DNA from: Geminicoccaceae bacterium
GTDB taxonomy: Bacteria > Pseudomonadota > Alphaproteobacteria > Geminicoccales > Geminicoccaceae
NCBI GenBank assembly: GCA_030824835.1
Contig: JAPJRA010000350.1
Coordinates: forward strand, 1-5,010
Direction of reading: 5' to 3'
Length of the DNA stretch: 5,010 bases
Shown: piece by piece, positions 1 through 5,010 of the stretch
Layout: the number at the start of each line of letters is the position of its first letter
Numbering within the stretch: position 1 is the stretch's first letter
Notes under the pieces: model-generated
Databases searched by the model: none
Told to the model about the DNA's origin: nothing
Seen by the model: only the letters and a program-made list of their open reading frames with translations
Translations under genes and position numbers: made by a program

Positions 1-2
1 AG

Positions 3-2708
3 GACTTCGCCCAGCTGCTGTCGGCTTCGCTCGCCGGTGAGCCGTTCACCGGCCGGCTACGACTGCGCCCGATGGCCGGGCCGCCGCTGGTCGTGGCGGC
101 ACGCGGCCAGGTCATGGGCCGTGATCCCGACCAGTACGCGATCTGGCTGGAGGCGGGGCCGAGCGGCCACGCCTTCCTGGCGCCAGCCGACACCTTGCGC
201 CTCCTGGCCGGCGTCAGCCGCGACTGCGTCTACGAGCTCGTTGTGGACGTCGACTGCCGCCTGCGGCTGACCTGGGCCGATTCACGGCTGGTCGAGCTCA
301 CCGGCTACCAGGTGGACGAGCTGCAGGGCATGGGCGGGTTCTTCGGCCTCGTGGCGGTGGCCGACCTGGACGGGCTGCAACGCCGCAACCAGGGCCTGCT
401 CGCCGGGCAGACCGGGTCCATCCGCTACCGGCTGCGGCGCAAGAGCGGCGAGCTGCGCTGGGTGCAGGACACCGCCCGCGTGGAGCGGGGGCGTGACACC
501 GACATGGTCGGTCGGGTGATCGGGACCCTGGCCGAGGTCGCTGGCGACTGGTCCACGGCGCTGCCGCTGCCGGTGCTCGAGCGGGAGGCGGCCCTGGTCG
601 CCGAGACGCTGCAGGCGTGCCTCGCGCTCCTGGACGTCAACGGCCGCATCATCTGGGCCAGTGATCGGCCGGCTGAGCCGCTGGGGCGCCGCCTGCGCGA
701 CCATACCGGCCAGACGCTGGCGTCGCTGCTGCCCGTGAAGCTGGTCGATTCCTGGCTCGACTGGCTGGACGCGGCGACGGCGGCCCGGCAGCCGATCCGC
801 TGTCGGCTGGGCTGGGTCGGCACCCGCGGCGAGCAGCCGGTCGAGGCCTATCTGACGGCGGTGGGTGCCGAGCTGGTGCAGGTCGTGGCCTGGCCGGCGG
901 CTCTGGGCGAGCGGCTCACCGTTCTCGGGCCCGTGGATTCGACCCGACCGGGCGGGCTGGCCGAGGACCCGGCCGACGATGCGGCCTTCGCCGGCCAGCC
1001 GCTCGACGAGCGCGGGCTGGTGGCGCCGGGCAGCGGCGAGTCGTGGCTCAGCGCGGTCATGAACAGCGTCGCCGACGGCATCCTGCTGCTCGATCCCGTG
1101 GGCGTGATCACCTGGCTCTCGCGCTCCGCGGAAGCGATCTTCGACTGCCCGCGCGACGCGACGGTGGGCCTGGGGGTGGAGAAGCTGCTGCCGCTGACGG
1201 GCGAGCCCGGCGGCACGCTGCTGGAGCGGCTGCAGGCGCAGCCCGCGGTCCGCGCGCAGCCGCTGGAGCTCACCATCCGCCGCCGCTCCGGGGAAATGGT
1301 GCCGGTCGAGGTGGAGAGCAGCGTCGTCGAGTATCGTGGCCGGCGGATGATCGTGCTGGTGGTGCGCGACCTGACCGGGCGGCGGCAGACCGAGGAGACG
1401 CTGCGCAGCCTGGCCTACCACGATCCGCTGACCGGGCTGCCGAACCGGCTGCTGTTCCACGACCGGCTGGCGCAGGCGATCGAGCGGGCCCGCCGCGCCC
1501 GGCAGCTGCTCACCGTGATGCTGGTCGATCTCGACCGGTTCAAGCTGATCAACGATTCCCTGGGGCTGGAGACCGGCGACCAGATCATCAAGGGTGTTGC
1601 CGAGCGGCTGGTGCAGACGCTGCGCAAGAGCGACACGGTGGCGAGGCTGGGCGGCGACGAGTTCATGCTCTTGCTGCTGGGCACCAACGGTGCCGAGGCC
1701 GCGGCCAGGGTGGCGCAGAAGGTGCTGGAGGTGCTGGGGCCGCCCTTGCAGGTCGACAGCCACGAGCTCACCACCAGCGCCAGCATCGGCATCGCGCTGT
1801 TCCCGCACGACGGCGACGATGCCGACAGCCTGATCAAGAATGCCGACAACGCGCTCAGCCGGGCCAAGGAGCAGGGCCGCAACCACTATCAGTTCTACAC
1901 CGACGACATGAACGCGGCCGCGTTCGAGCGGCTGATGCTGGAAAGCCGGCTCAGGAAGGCGCTCGAGCAGGGCGAGTTCGTGATCTACTACCAGCCCAAG
2001 GTCAGCCTCGCCGACGGCTCGGTGATCGGCGTCGAGGCGCTGCTGCGCTGGTTCCACCCCGATCTGGGGCTGGTGCCGCCGGCCGAGTTCATCCCGCTCG
2101 CCGAGGAGACCGGCCTGATCGTGCCGATCGGCGCCTGGGTGCTGCGCACGGCCTGCGCCCAGGTCCGGCGCTGGCATCGTCTCGGCCACGGCGGGCTGGA
2201 GCTAGCCGTCAACCTCTCGGCCCGCCAGTTCCAGGAGAAGAACCTGGTCGGCATGATCGCCGCGGCCGTCGAGGAATCGGGCCTGCCCGCGGGGTTGCTG
2301 GAGCTGGAGCTGACCGAGAGCGTGGTGATGCGCGATGCGCCCGAGGCCGCGCGCCGGCTCAAGGACCTGACCGCCCTCGGCATCCGCCTCGCCATCGACG
2401 ATTTCGGCACGGGCTACTCGTCACTGGGCTACCTGAAGGCGTTCCCGATCAGCACGCTCAAGATCGACCGCTCGTTCGTGCGCGACGTCGACCGCGACCC
2501 CAACAGCGCCGCCCTGGCCCAGGCAATCATAGCACTGGCGTCCAGCCTCAAGCTCAAGGTCGTGGCCGAGGGGGTCGAGACCAAGGAGCAGCTGGACATC
2601 CTGCGCGGCTGTGGCTGCCAGGAGCTGCAGGGCTACGTCTTCAGCCGGCCGCTGCCGCCCGAGGAGCTGCTGCTGCTCCTGGAGCAGGGCCGGCGGCTGG
2701 CGCTCTGA
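3..2708 (+). CDS. Multi-PAS GGDEF-EAL cyclic-di-GMP cyclase/phosphodiesterase, 5'-truncated by window edge
   Basis: Bifunctional-type c-di-GMP enzyme: GGDEF domains make c-di-GMP from two GTP and EAL domains hydrolyse it to pGpG. The frame is open from the first complete codon, and codons 1-40 read like the end of a PAS fold, so the ATG at 72 is probably internal and the protein starts upstream. Numbering from nt 3: PAS with a PAC-like [12 protein letters not shown] at about 68-178; a divergent PAS-like segment at 193-298; a clear PAS at 348-458; GGDEF at 468-633; EAL at 653-893. GGDEF 550-554 is intact, and RKSD (541-544) sits exactly five residues before it, a canonical inhibitory I-site. 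The usual GHxxGD reads GLETGD. EAL 678-680, [36 protein letters not shown] and LQGYVFSRP keep all the metal and catalytic residues known from active EAL enzymes. No membrane helix is visible, so this part is probably cytoplasmic. Net activity and PAS ligand are unknown. Confidence 0.96.
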   Translation, partial: DFAQLLSASLAGEPFTGRLRLRPMAGPPLVVAARGQVMGRDPDQYAIWLEAGPSGHAFLAPADTLRLLAGVSRDCVYELVVDVDCRLRLTWADSRLVELTGYQVDELQGMGGFFGLVAVADLDGLQRRNQGLLAGQTGSIRYRLRRKSGELRWVQDTARVERGRDTDMVGRVIGTLAEVAGDWSTALPLPVLEREAALVAETLQACLALLDVNGRIIWASDRPAEPLGRRLRDHTGQTLASLLPVKLVDSWLDWLDAATAARQPIRCRLGWVGTRGEQPVEAYLTAVGAELVQVVAWPAALGERLTVLGPVDSTRPGGLAEDPADDAAFAGQPLDERGLVAPGSGESWLSAVMNSVADGILLLDPVGVITWLSRSAEAIFDCPRDATVGLGVEKLLPLTGEPGGTLLERLQAQPAVRAQPLELTIRRRSGEMVPVEVESSVVEYRGRRMIVLVVRDLTGRRQTEETLRSLAYHDPLTGLPNRLLFHDRLAQAIERARRARQLLTVMLVDLDRFKLINDSLGLETGDQIIKGVAERLVQTLRKSDTVARLGGDEFMLLLLGTNGAEAAARVAQKVLEVLGPPLQVDSHELTTSASIGIALFPHDGDDADSLIKNADNALSRAKEQGRNHYQFYTDDMNAAAFERLMLESRLRKALEQGEFVIYYQPKVSLADGSVIGVEALLRWFHPDLGLVPPAEFIPLAEETGLIVPIGAWVLRTACAQVRRWHRLGHGGLELAVNLSARQFQEKNLVGMIAAAVEESGLPAGLLELELTESVVMRDAPEAARRLKDLTALGIRLAIDDFGTGYSSLGYLKAFPISTLKIDRSFVRDVDRDPNSAALAQAIIALASSLKLKVVAEGVETKEQLDILRGCGCQELQGYVFSRPLPPEELLLLLEQGRRLAL

Positions 2709-2718
2709 GCGGCCTCAG
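2705..2718. repeat. 5-bp inverted repeat spanning the two convergent stop codons
   Basis: CTGAG-CGGC-CTCAG. The left arm contains the TGA of the c-di-GMP gene and the right arm contains the complement of the TGA of the pentapeptide-repeat gene. The six bases between the two stops lie mostly in the loop. No T-tract follows on either strand, so it does not qualify as an intrinsic terminator. It may be a weak bidirectional 3'-end hairpin or chance. Confidence 0.4.
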
Positions 2719-3257
2719 CCTTCGACCTTGCCTGCCCCGCTGGCGGGCACGGGCTGGCAGCGGTCCAGCGACCCTTCCGCGCAGATCGTCTTGCCGTCGG
2801 TCCAGCGGGCGCCGGAGAAGTCGGTGCGCAGCAGGTCGGCTCCTTCCAGCACGGCCCCGGTGAGGTCGGCGTCGCGCAGGTTGGCCTGGAACAGCCGCGC
2901 CGTTCGCAGGCTGGCACCTACCAGCTTGGCGCCGCTGAGGTCGGCGCTGGTGAAATCGGCCTGGACCAGGTCGGCACCGCTGAGATCGACCTCCACCAGC
3001 GTGGCCGAGACGAACTTCGCCCGCCGTGCCTGCACGTTGCTCAGGTTCGACCGGGATAGGTCGGAGCGCTTGAACGAGCTGTCGCGCAGATCGCTCCCGG
3101 TCAGATCGACGCCGCTCAGGTTCTCGCCGTCGAGCAGGCAGCGCCGCCACGACGCGCCGGGCGCGGCGGCATCGGTACAGGCCGCCATGGCGGCCGGCGC
3201 CGCGAGCAGGGCTGCCAGGGTGGCGATCAGAAGGGCGAGCGGCCGCTGCATGGCCAT
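2715..3257 (-). CDS. Exported pentapeptide-repeat protein
   Basis: 180 residues. Residues 1-25 form a signal peptide: a short basic start with Arg5, a Leu/Ala-rich core, and a likely signal peptidase I site after AMA. From Cys40 to about residue 154 there are roughly 23 uninterrupted pentapeptides of A(D/N)LXX type (for example ADLSG, ANLRD, ADFTS), the signature of a right-handed quadrilateral beta-helix. Cysteines 27 and 40 lie before or at the start of the solenoid and 159 and 167 after it (ICAEGS...DRC), which suggests two disulfide-stabilised caps in the periplasm. The ATG at 3257 is chosen because AAAAGGAA lies 5 nt upstream; a second ATG six bases further in is less well placed, and starts further upstream fall inside lipB. 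It begins one base after the lipB stop, so it is probably co-transcribed and translationally coupled. Specific function is unknown; the export signal argues against a Qnr-type gyrase protector. A lipoprotein is possible but the -3 position is Met. Confidence 0.9.
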   Translation of the reverse strand: MAMQRPLALLIATLAALLAAPAAMAACTDAAAPGASWRRCLLDGENLSGVDLTGSDLRDSSFKRSDLSRSNLSNVQARRAKFVSATLVEVDLSGADLVQADFTSADLSGAKLVGASLRTARLFQANLRDADLTGAVLEGADLLRTDFSGARWTDGKTICAEGSLDRCQPVPASGAGKVEG

Positions 3258-3258
3258 G

Positions 3259-3909
3259 TTATTCCTTTTCGAAAACCTGGGCGAAGCTCGCGCGTAAGCC
3301 TTCATCCAGTTCCGCGAAGCTCGCGGGCACTCCCAGAGCGTGCAGCGACGTTACACCATATTCACTGATGCCGCAGGGAACGATTCCCTGGAAATGCTCG
3401 AGCTGCGGGCAGAGATTGATGGCAAGCCCGTGATAGCTCACCCAGCGCCTAACCCGGACGCCGATGGCGCCGATCTTGGCCTCGCTGCCATCCGGCAGCA
3501 CCACCCAGATGCCGATGCGGCCGGCGCGGCGCTCGCCCTGGACCCCGAAGCCGGCGAGGGTCAGGATCGCCAGCTCCTCGAGCTGGTGCACGTAGCGCCT
3601 GATGTCGCCGCCGCGCCGCTTCAGGTCGAGCTGCACGTAGGCGATCCGCTGCCCGGGCCCATGGTAGGTGTACCGGCCGCCGCGGCCGGCCGCGTAGACC
3701 GGGAACCGGGCGGGGTCCAGAAGCTCGTCGACGGCGGCACTGGTGCCGGCCGTGTAGAGGGGAGGGTGCTCGAGCAGCCAGACCAGCTCGGGCTCGCCCT
3801 GGTCGCGGATCCCGCCGACCCGCCGCTCCATCGCCGCCAGCGCTTCGGGGTAGGGGACGAGTGCCTCGCTGGTCCGCCACTCGACGGGGGGGAAGTCGGA
3901 CGCTTGCAA
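3259..3909 (-). CDS. lipB: Lipoyl(octanoyl) transferase LipB
   Basis: Transfers octanoyl from octanoyl-ACP to the lipoyl-domain lysine of pyruvate and 2-oxoglutarate dehydrogenase E2 subunits and the glycine cleavage H protein. This is the first step of endogenous lipoate synthesis, before LipA inserts sulfur; it acts in the cytoplasm. The 216-residue length is normal for the family. Family motifs appear in order: [13 protein letters not shown] (46-58), [16 protein letters not shown] with His83, [18 protein letters not shown] with catalytic Lys145, and GIVPCGI with catalytic Cys179. Both members of the Cys/Lys catalytic pair are present. The start is a TTG at 3907-3909, chosen because AAGAAGGA sits 6 nt upstream and translation then opens just before the conserved VEWR. 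Longer in-frame readings run into the tRNA gene on the other strand and are unlikely. It is followed after 1 nt by the pentapeptide-repeat gene and is divergent from tRNA-Leu. Confidence 0.96.
   Translation of the reverse strand: MQASDFPPVEWRTSEALVPYPEALAAMERRVGGIRDQGEPELVWLLEHPPLYTAGTSAAVDELLDPARFPVYAAGRGGRYTYHGPGQRIAYVQLDLKRRGGDIRRYVHQLEELAILTLAGFGVQGERRAGRIGIWVVLPDGSEAKIGAIGVRVRRWVSYHGLAINLCPQLEHFQGIVPCGISEYGVTSLHALGVPASFAELDEGLRASFAQVFEKE
3262..3269 (-). promoter_or_regulatory. Ribosome binding site of the pentapeptide-repeat gene
   Basis: AAAAGGAA on the minus strand, with AGGA 5 nt before the ATG at 3257. It lies in the last codons of lipB, immediately before its TAA. This supports coupled translation and decides the start codon. 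Confidence 0.7.
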
Positions 3910-3971
3910 TGCCGATCCTTCTTTGTTACTCCGCGCGGGCCGGTGGGGCTCCCCGCCGAACGTCACATAAT
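3910..3971. other. 62-bp divergent spacer between lipB and tRNA-Leu
   Basis: Must carry control elements for at least one flanking gene. A GC-rich inverted repeat lies at 3942-3957 (GGTGGGG-CT-CCCCGCC; realistically a 6-bp stem with a 4-nt loop), which would fall in the lipB leader on the minus strand. CATAAT at 3966-3971 directly abuts the tRNA 5' end, so it cannot be the -10 box of that tRNA. I see no convincing sigma-70 promoter for either direction. The lipB promoter may lie over or beyond the tRNA gene. Confidence 0.4.
3916..3923 (-). promoter_or_regulatory. Strong Shine-Dalgarno deciding the TTG start of lipB
   Basis: AAGAAGGA on the minus strand followed by the 6-nt spacer TCGGCA and then TTG. 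No in-frame ATG or GTG exists between the SD and the conserved VEWR segment. The near-ideal SD compensates for the weak start codon. Confidence 0.75.
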
Positions 3972-4058
3972 GCGGTCGTGGCGGAATTGGTAGACGCGCC
4001 AGGTTGAGGGCCTGGTGGCCGAAAGGCCGTGGAAGTTCGAGTCTTCTCGACCGCACCA
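3972..4058 (+). tRNA. tRNA-Leu (anticodon GAG)
   Basis: 87 nt class II tRNA. The acceptor GCGGTCG pairs fully with CGACCGC at 4048-4054, followed by discriminator A (4055) and an encoded CCA (4056-4058). The anticodon stem CCAGG/CCTGG encloses the loop TTGAGGG, giving anticodon GAG at 4006-4008, which reads CUC and CUU leucine codons. The long variable arm GGCC-GAAA-GGCC is the leucine/serine hallmark. The T arm GGAAG/CTTCT (one G-U pair) encloses TTCGAGT. All stems are intact, so the gene should be functional. No T-tract terminator follows. A 7-bp stem at 4102-4108/4116-4122 lies about 44 nt downstream but has no run of T after it. Confidence 0.97.
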
Positions 4059-4134
4059 TATGTGATTGAAAAAAAGCCTTATCGTCAGCATGTCAGGAGG
4101 CCGGTGCCGGTATTTGGCGCCGCGCTGTCCTGGG

Positions 4135-4174
4135 CTGGCGACGTTCAGGCTAGGATGACATCTGGCGACAGGCT
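4135..4174. repeat. Short imperfect direct repeat
   Basis: CTGGCGAC followed by AGGCT occurs twice: 4135-4151 with four extra bases (GTTC) between the parts, and 4162-4174 without them. The spacing is 27 bases. Significance is unclear; it may be a slipped duplication in decaying DNA or a paired binding site. Confidence 0.25.
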
Positions 4175-4276
4175 CGCCATCGCCGTCCGACGGCTGCCGC
4201 CGTCCGCGACGCGCTGAAGGTGGGCCAGGGTGTCGGCAAGGACAGCGTCCAGAACATAGCGAGAACGCCGACCGCG

Positions 4277-4301
4277 AAAAAACGCCGGCCTTGCGGCCGG
4301 C
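4277..4301 (-). terminator. Rho-independent terminator, minus strand
   Basis: Read on the minus strand: a perfect 7-bp stem GCCGGCC/GGCCGGC closed by a GCAA (GNRA) tetraloop, then G and six T. This is a canonical intrinsic terminator. On the plus strand the A-run precedes the hairpin and no T-run follows, so it acts only on leftward transcripts. It therefore implies a minus-strand transcription unit to its right (4302 onward), where no confident gene is visible. It does not serve lipB or the tRNA by position or direction. Confidence 0.8.
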
Positions 4302-4390
4302 TGCGCTCTAGGCACCAAGCAAATGCAACCTAAGGGTCCGCCTCCAGAGAGCTACAGCACGGGACCTTTGTCAACCATCGGTGCAAATAG

Positions 4391-4603
4391 ACGGCCGATT
4401 TCCGACTCCGCCCTCGCTACGTCCGCGACGGCTTGGCCAAGCGCCGACAAGGTCGCTCGCTCGATGCCAAGGTGGCCGCGAAGGATGTCGAAAGAGAGAT
4501 CCGCTTGCTCCTGCCGCCCGATTCGTTCCTCTCGGTGCAGGCGAGTATCCGATTCCGATCAGGCAGCATCGTGATGGTCGGCACCGTCAGCACGAGGGCG
4601 TAG
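4391..4603 (+). pseudogene. Start-less coding-like remnant of an unrecognised protein
   Basis: A 70-codon open stretch between a TAG at 4388-4390 and a TAG at 4601-4603. It has no ATG or GTG; the only candidate start is TTG at 4433, which lacks a convincing ribosome binding site. The peptide looks protein-like: a charged helical segment (SLDAKVAAKDVEREIRLLLP) and then an alternating strand pattern (SFLSVQASIRFRSGSIVMVG). By my count about 55 of 70 codons end in G or C, in keeping with the real genes here. I do not recognise a family. The helix, strand, then RxGSI pattern recalls small hypothetical proteins whose C-terminus continues into a membrane segment, but that is memory-based. If it is real, both the N-terminus and the tail are lost, which suggests a decayed gene. 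Confidence 0.3.
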
Positions 4604-4722
4604 TGATCGCCCTTGGTGATGTTCAGCCGGAACCAATCCTGAGCGGCAACTGCTCGCACTCACTTTGAATGCCCGCCCGGGGGCGCCAGGCCCGTCAGAC
4701 CCAATATCATCCACTCACGCAT
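4417..4722 (-). pseudogene. Minus-strand frame interrupted by an in-frame TGA
   Basis: An ATG at 4722, preceded by AAAGAG 4 nt upstream, opens a 20-codon frame (MREWMILGLTGLAPPG...) that stops at TGA 4660-4662. The same frame resumes at once with GTG (4657-4659) and runs 80 codons to TAG at 4417-4419. Codons for the segment AQDWFRLNITKGDHYALVLT are coding-like, and DWF..x(4)G..Y is reminiscent of calcium-binding/PPC-type secreted modules, though this is a weak resemblance. Options: a 20-residue small ORF, a nonsense-mutated relic, or chance. It overlaps the plus-strand remnant, so both are unlikely to be intact genes. It lies upstream of, and in the same direction as, the terminator at 4277-4301. 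Confidence 0.22.
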
Positions 4723-4862
4723 GTTTCTCTTTTCCCGTGCTGAGCAATAACATTTCAATATGGCGCGCGAGCCCTAGCGGGGTCGCTCGGCTACAACGAC
4801 CTGAAGGGGAACCGAGCCTCGAGCAGGCCTGAATTCCCGGGGGCAGGGTCATACCGTCTGGC

Positions 4863-4906
4863 GCCATGCGCGATATGCACATGGCTGGGGCACGGCCCAG
4901 GCCGTG
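4863..4906. repeat. Cluster of two inverted repeats
   Basis: GCCATG (4863-4868) is complementary to CATGGC (4880-4885) across an 11-nt loop. Just after it is a tight dyad, CACGGCC-CA-GGCCGTG (4891-4906), with perfect 7-bp arms. A further pair, GCTCGG (4785-4790) and CCGAGC (4812-4817), lies leftward. These could be operator sites or, on a minus-strand transcript, a structured leader or small RNA. The loop of only 2 nt in the tight dyad favours DNA-level recognition over an RNA hairpin. Confidence 0.4.
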
Positions 4907-4974
4907 GGCTTCGAGGTCGCAGCCTCTTGTCGCCAGCCCTGCTCGCACCTTGACGGCGATAGCTGCGCGTGCAG

Positions 4975-4994
4975 ATAATAAGCGTGCTTAATAT
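4975..4994. promoter_or_regulatory. Operator-like dyad in an AT-rich patch at the right edge
   Basis: ATAATAAGC-GT-GCTTAATAT: 8 of 9 arm positions are symmetric, with a perfect TAAGC-GT-GCTTA core at 4979-4990. It lies in one of the few AT-rich stretches of the window. It contains -10-like hexamers on both strands: TATTAT on minus (4975-4980) and TAATAT on plus (4989-4994). No good -35 could be assigned. It could drive a leftward transcript ending at the 4277 terminator or a plus-strand gene beyond the window. Confidence 0.3.
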
Positions 4995-5010
4995 ATCGTT
5001 GGCTTAGGAT

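Larger units (their letters stand above)
4059..5010. other. Gene-poor region right of tRNA-Leu
   Basis: About 950 bases without a confident complete gene; supportable sub-features are listed separately. Open frames are short, lack good start sites, or resemble no family I know. A start-less minus-strand stretch ending at a TGA at 4145-4147 reads SRYVLDAVLADTLAHLQRVA and has coding-like codons, as does an overlapping plus-strand stretch from about 4196 reading AAVRDALKVGQGVGKDSVQN. Both may be relics or chance in GC-rich DNA. A possible 8-bp stem (one G-U) pairs 4332-4339 with 4362-4369. No insertion-sequence ends, integrase or repeated tRNA 3' segment is visible. Confidence 0.6.

Noticed and set aside
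72..74. ATG at 72 as the true start of the c-di-GMP protein
   Set aside because: The frame is open and protein-like from nt 3 with a PAS-like tail, and no ribosome binding site is evident before 72.
282..2189. Long open frame on the minus strand opposite the c-di-GMP gene
   Set aside because: It is antisense to a gene with unmistakable domains. The translated product is rich in low-complexity Gln/Arg/Pro/His, typical of shadow frames in GC-rich DNA.
1043..2863. Long plus-strand frame overlapping the GGDEF and EAL domains
   Set aside because: It is out of frame with the conserved domains, and its product is a low-complexity Arg/Ala/Gly-rich string without motifs.
3174..3185. Lipobox in the pentapeptide-repeat protein (MAAC)
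   Set aside because: The -3 residue is Met rather than Leu/Val/Ile, and a good signal peptidase I site is present. Cys27 is better explained as a disulfide partner, though a lipoprotein is not excluded.
3258..3305. Longer start for the pentapeptide-repeat protein at 3305
   Set aside because: It lies inside lipB, lacks a ribosome binding site and would place 16 residues in front of a well-formed signal peptide.
3966..3971. CATAAT as the -10 box of tRNA-Leu
   Set aside because: It directly abuts the mature tRNA 5' end, leaving no room for a start site and leader.
3340..3993. Plus-strand frame opposite lipB
   Set aside because: It is antisense to a clear lipB and runs into the tRNA, and no protein family is recognisable.
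3910..4059. N-terminal extension of lipB to an ATG at 4059
   Set aside because: It would translate the reverse of the tRNA-Leu gene, has no family support, and a strong SD marks the TTG at 3909.
4102..4122. Hairpin downstream of tRNA-Leu as an intrinsic terminator
   Set aside because: A 7-bp stem exists, but no T-run follows on the plus strand.
4270..4276. CGACCGC as a repeated tRNA 3' end (attachment site)
   Set aside because: Only 7 bases match the tRNA tail and the match does not continue into CCA; this is expected by chance in GC-rich DNA.
4715..4948. 77-codon minus-strand frame near the right edge
   Set aside because: No ribosome binding site or recognisable motif, mixed codon use, and it overlaps several inverted repeats.
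1..5010. CRISPR array, insertion sequence or retron-like element
   Set aside because: No regularly spaced repeats, terminal inverted repeats with a transposase, or reverse transcriptase motifs were seen on either strand.

Overview
The window reads as chromosomal DNA from a GC-rich Gram-negative bacterium. Codon third positions are mostly G or C, and there is an octanoyltransferase of the alphaproteobacterial style, an exported pentapeptide-repeat protein and a large multi-PAS GGDEF-EAL protein. An alphaproteobacterium, perhaps Rhodospirillales-like, is my best guess. That rests on recalled protein style, not on a search.

Layout. (1) Positions 3-2708, plus strand: the C-terminal 901 codons of a PAS-GGDEF-EAL cyclic-di-GMP enzyme. 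Its reading frame is open at the left edge, so the true start lies outside the window. (2) Positions 2715-3909, minus strand: two genes arranged as a tight operon, lipB (lipoyl(octanoyl)transferase, TTG start with a strong Shine-Dalgarno) followed one base later by a secreted 180-residue pentapeptide-repeat protein. The operon converges on the c-di-GMP gene; the stop codons are 6 bp apart inside a small palindrome. (3) Positions 3972-4058, plus strand: a complete tRNA-Leu (anticodon GAG, CCA encoded), divergent from lipB. (4) Positions 4059-5010: about 950 bases with no confident gene. This stretch holds a textbook minus-strand intrinsic terminator, several inverted repeats, one plus-strand open stretch with convincing codon use but no start codon, and a minus-strand frame interrupted by a TGA. 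It looks like a gene graveyard or an unannotated RNA/small-ORF locus next to a tRNA gene.

How the parts relate. lipB is housekeeping: it attaches octanoate from ACP to the lipoyl domains of 2-oxoacid dehydrogenases and the glycine cleavage H protein. The pentapeptide-repeat protein shares its transcript but is predicted to be periplasmic, so the link may be co-expression only. The c-di-GMP enzyme is independent signalling machinery. I see no clear evidence of a complete new multi-gene system. The least explained part is the region right of the tRNA.
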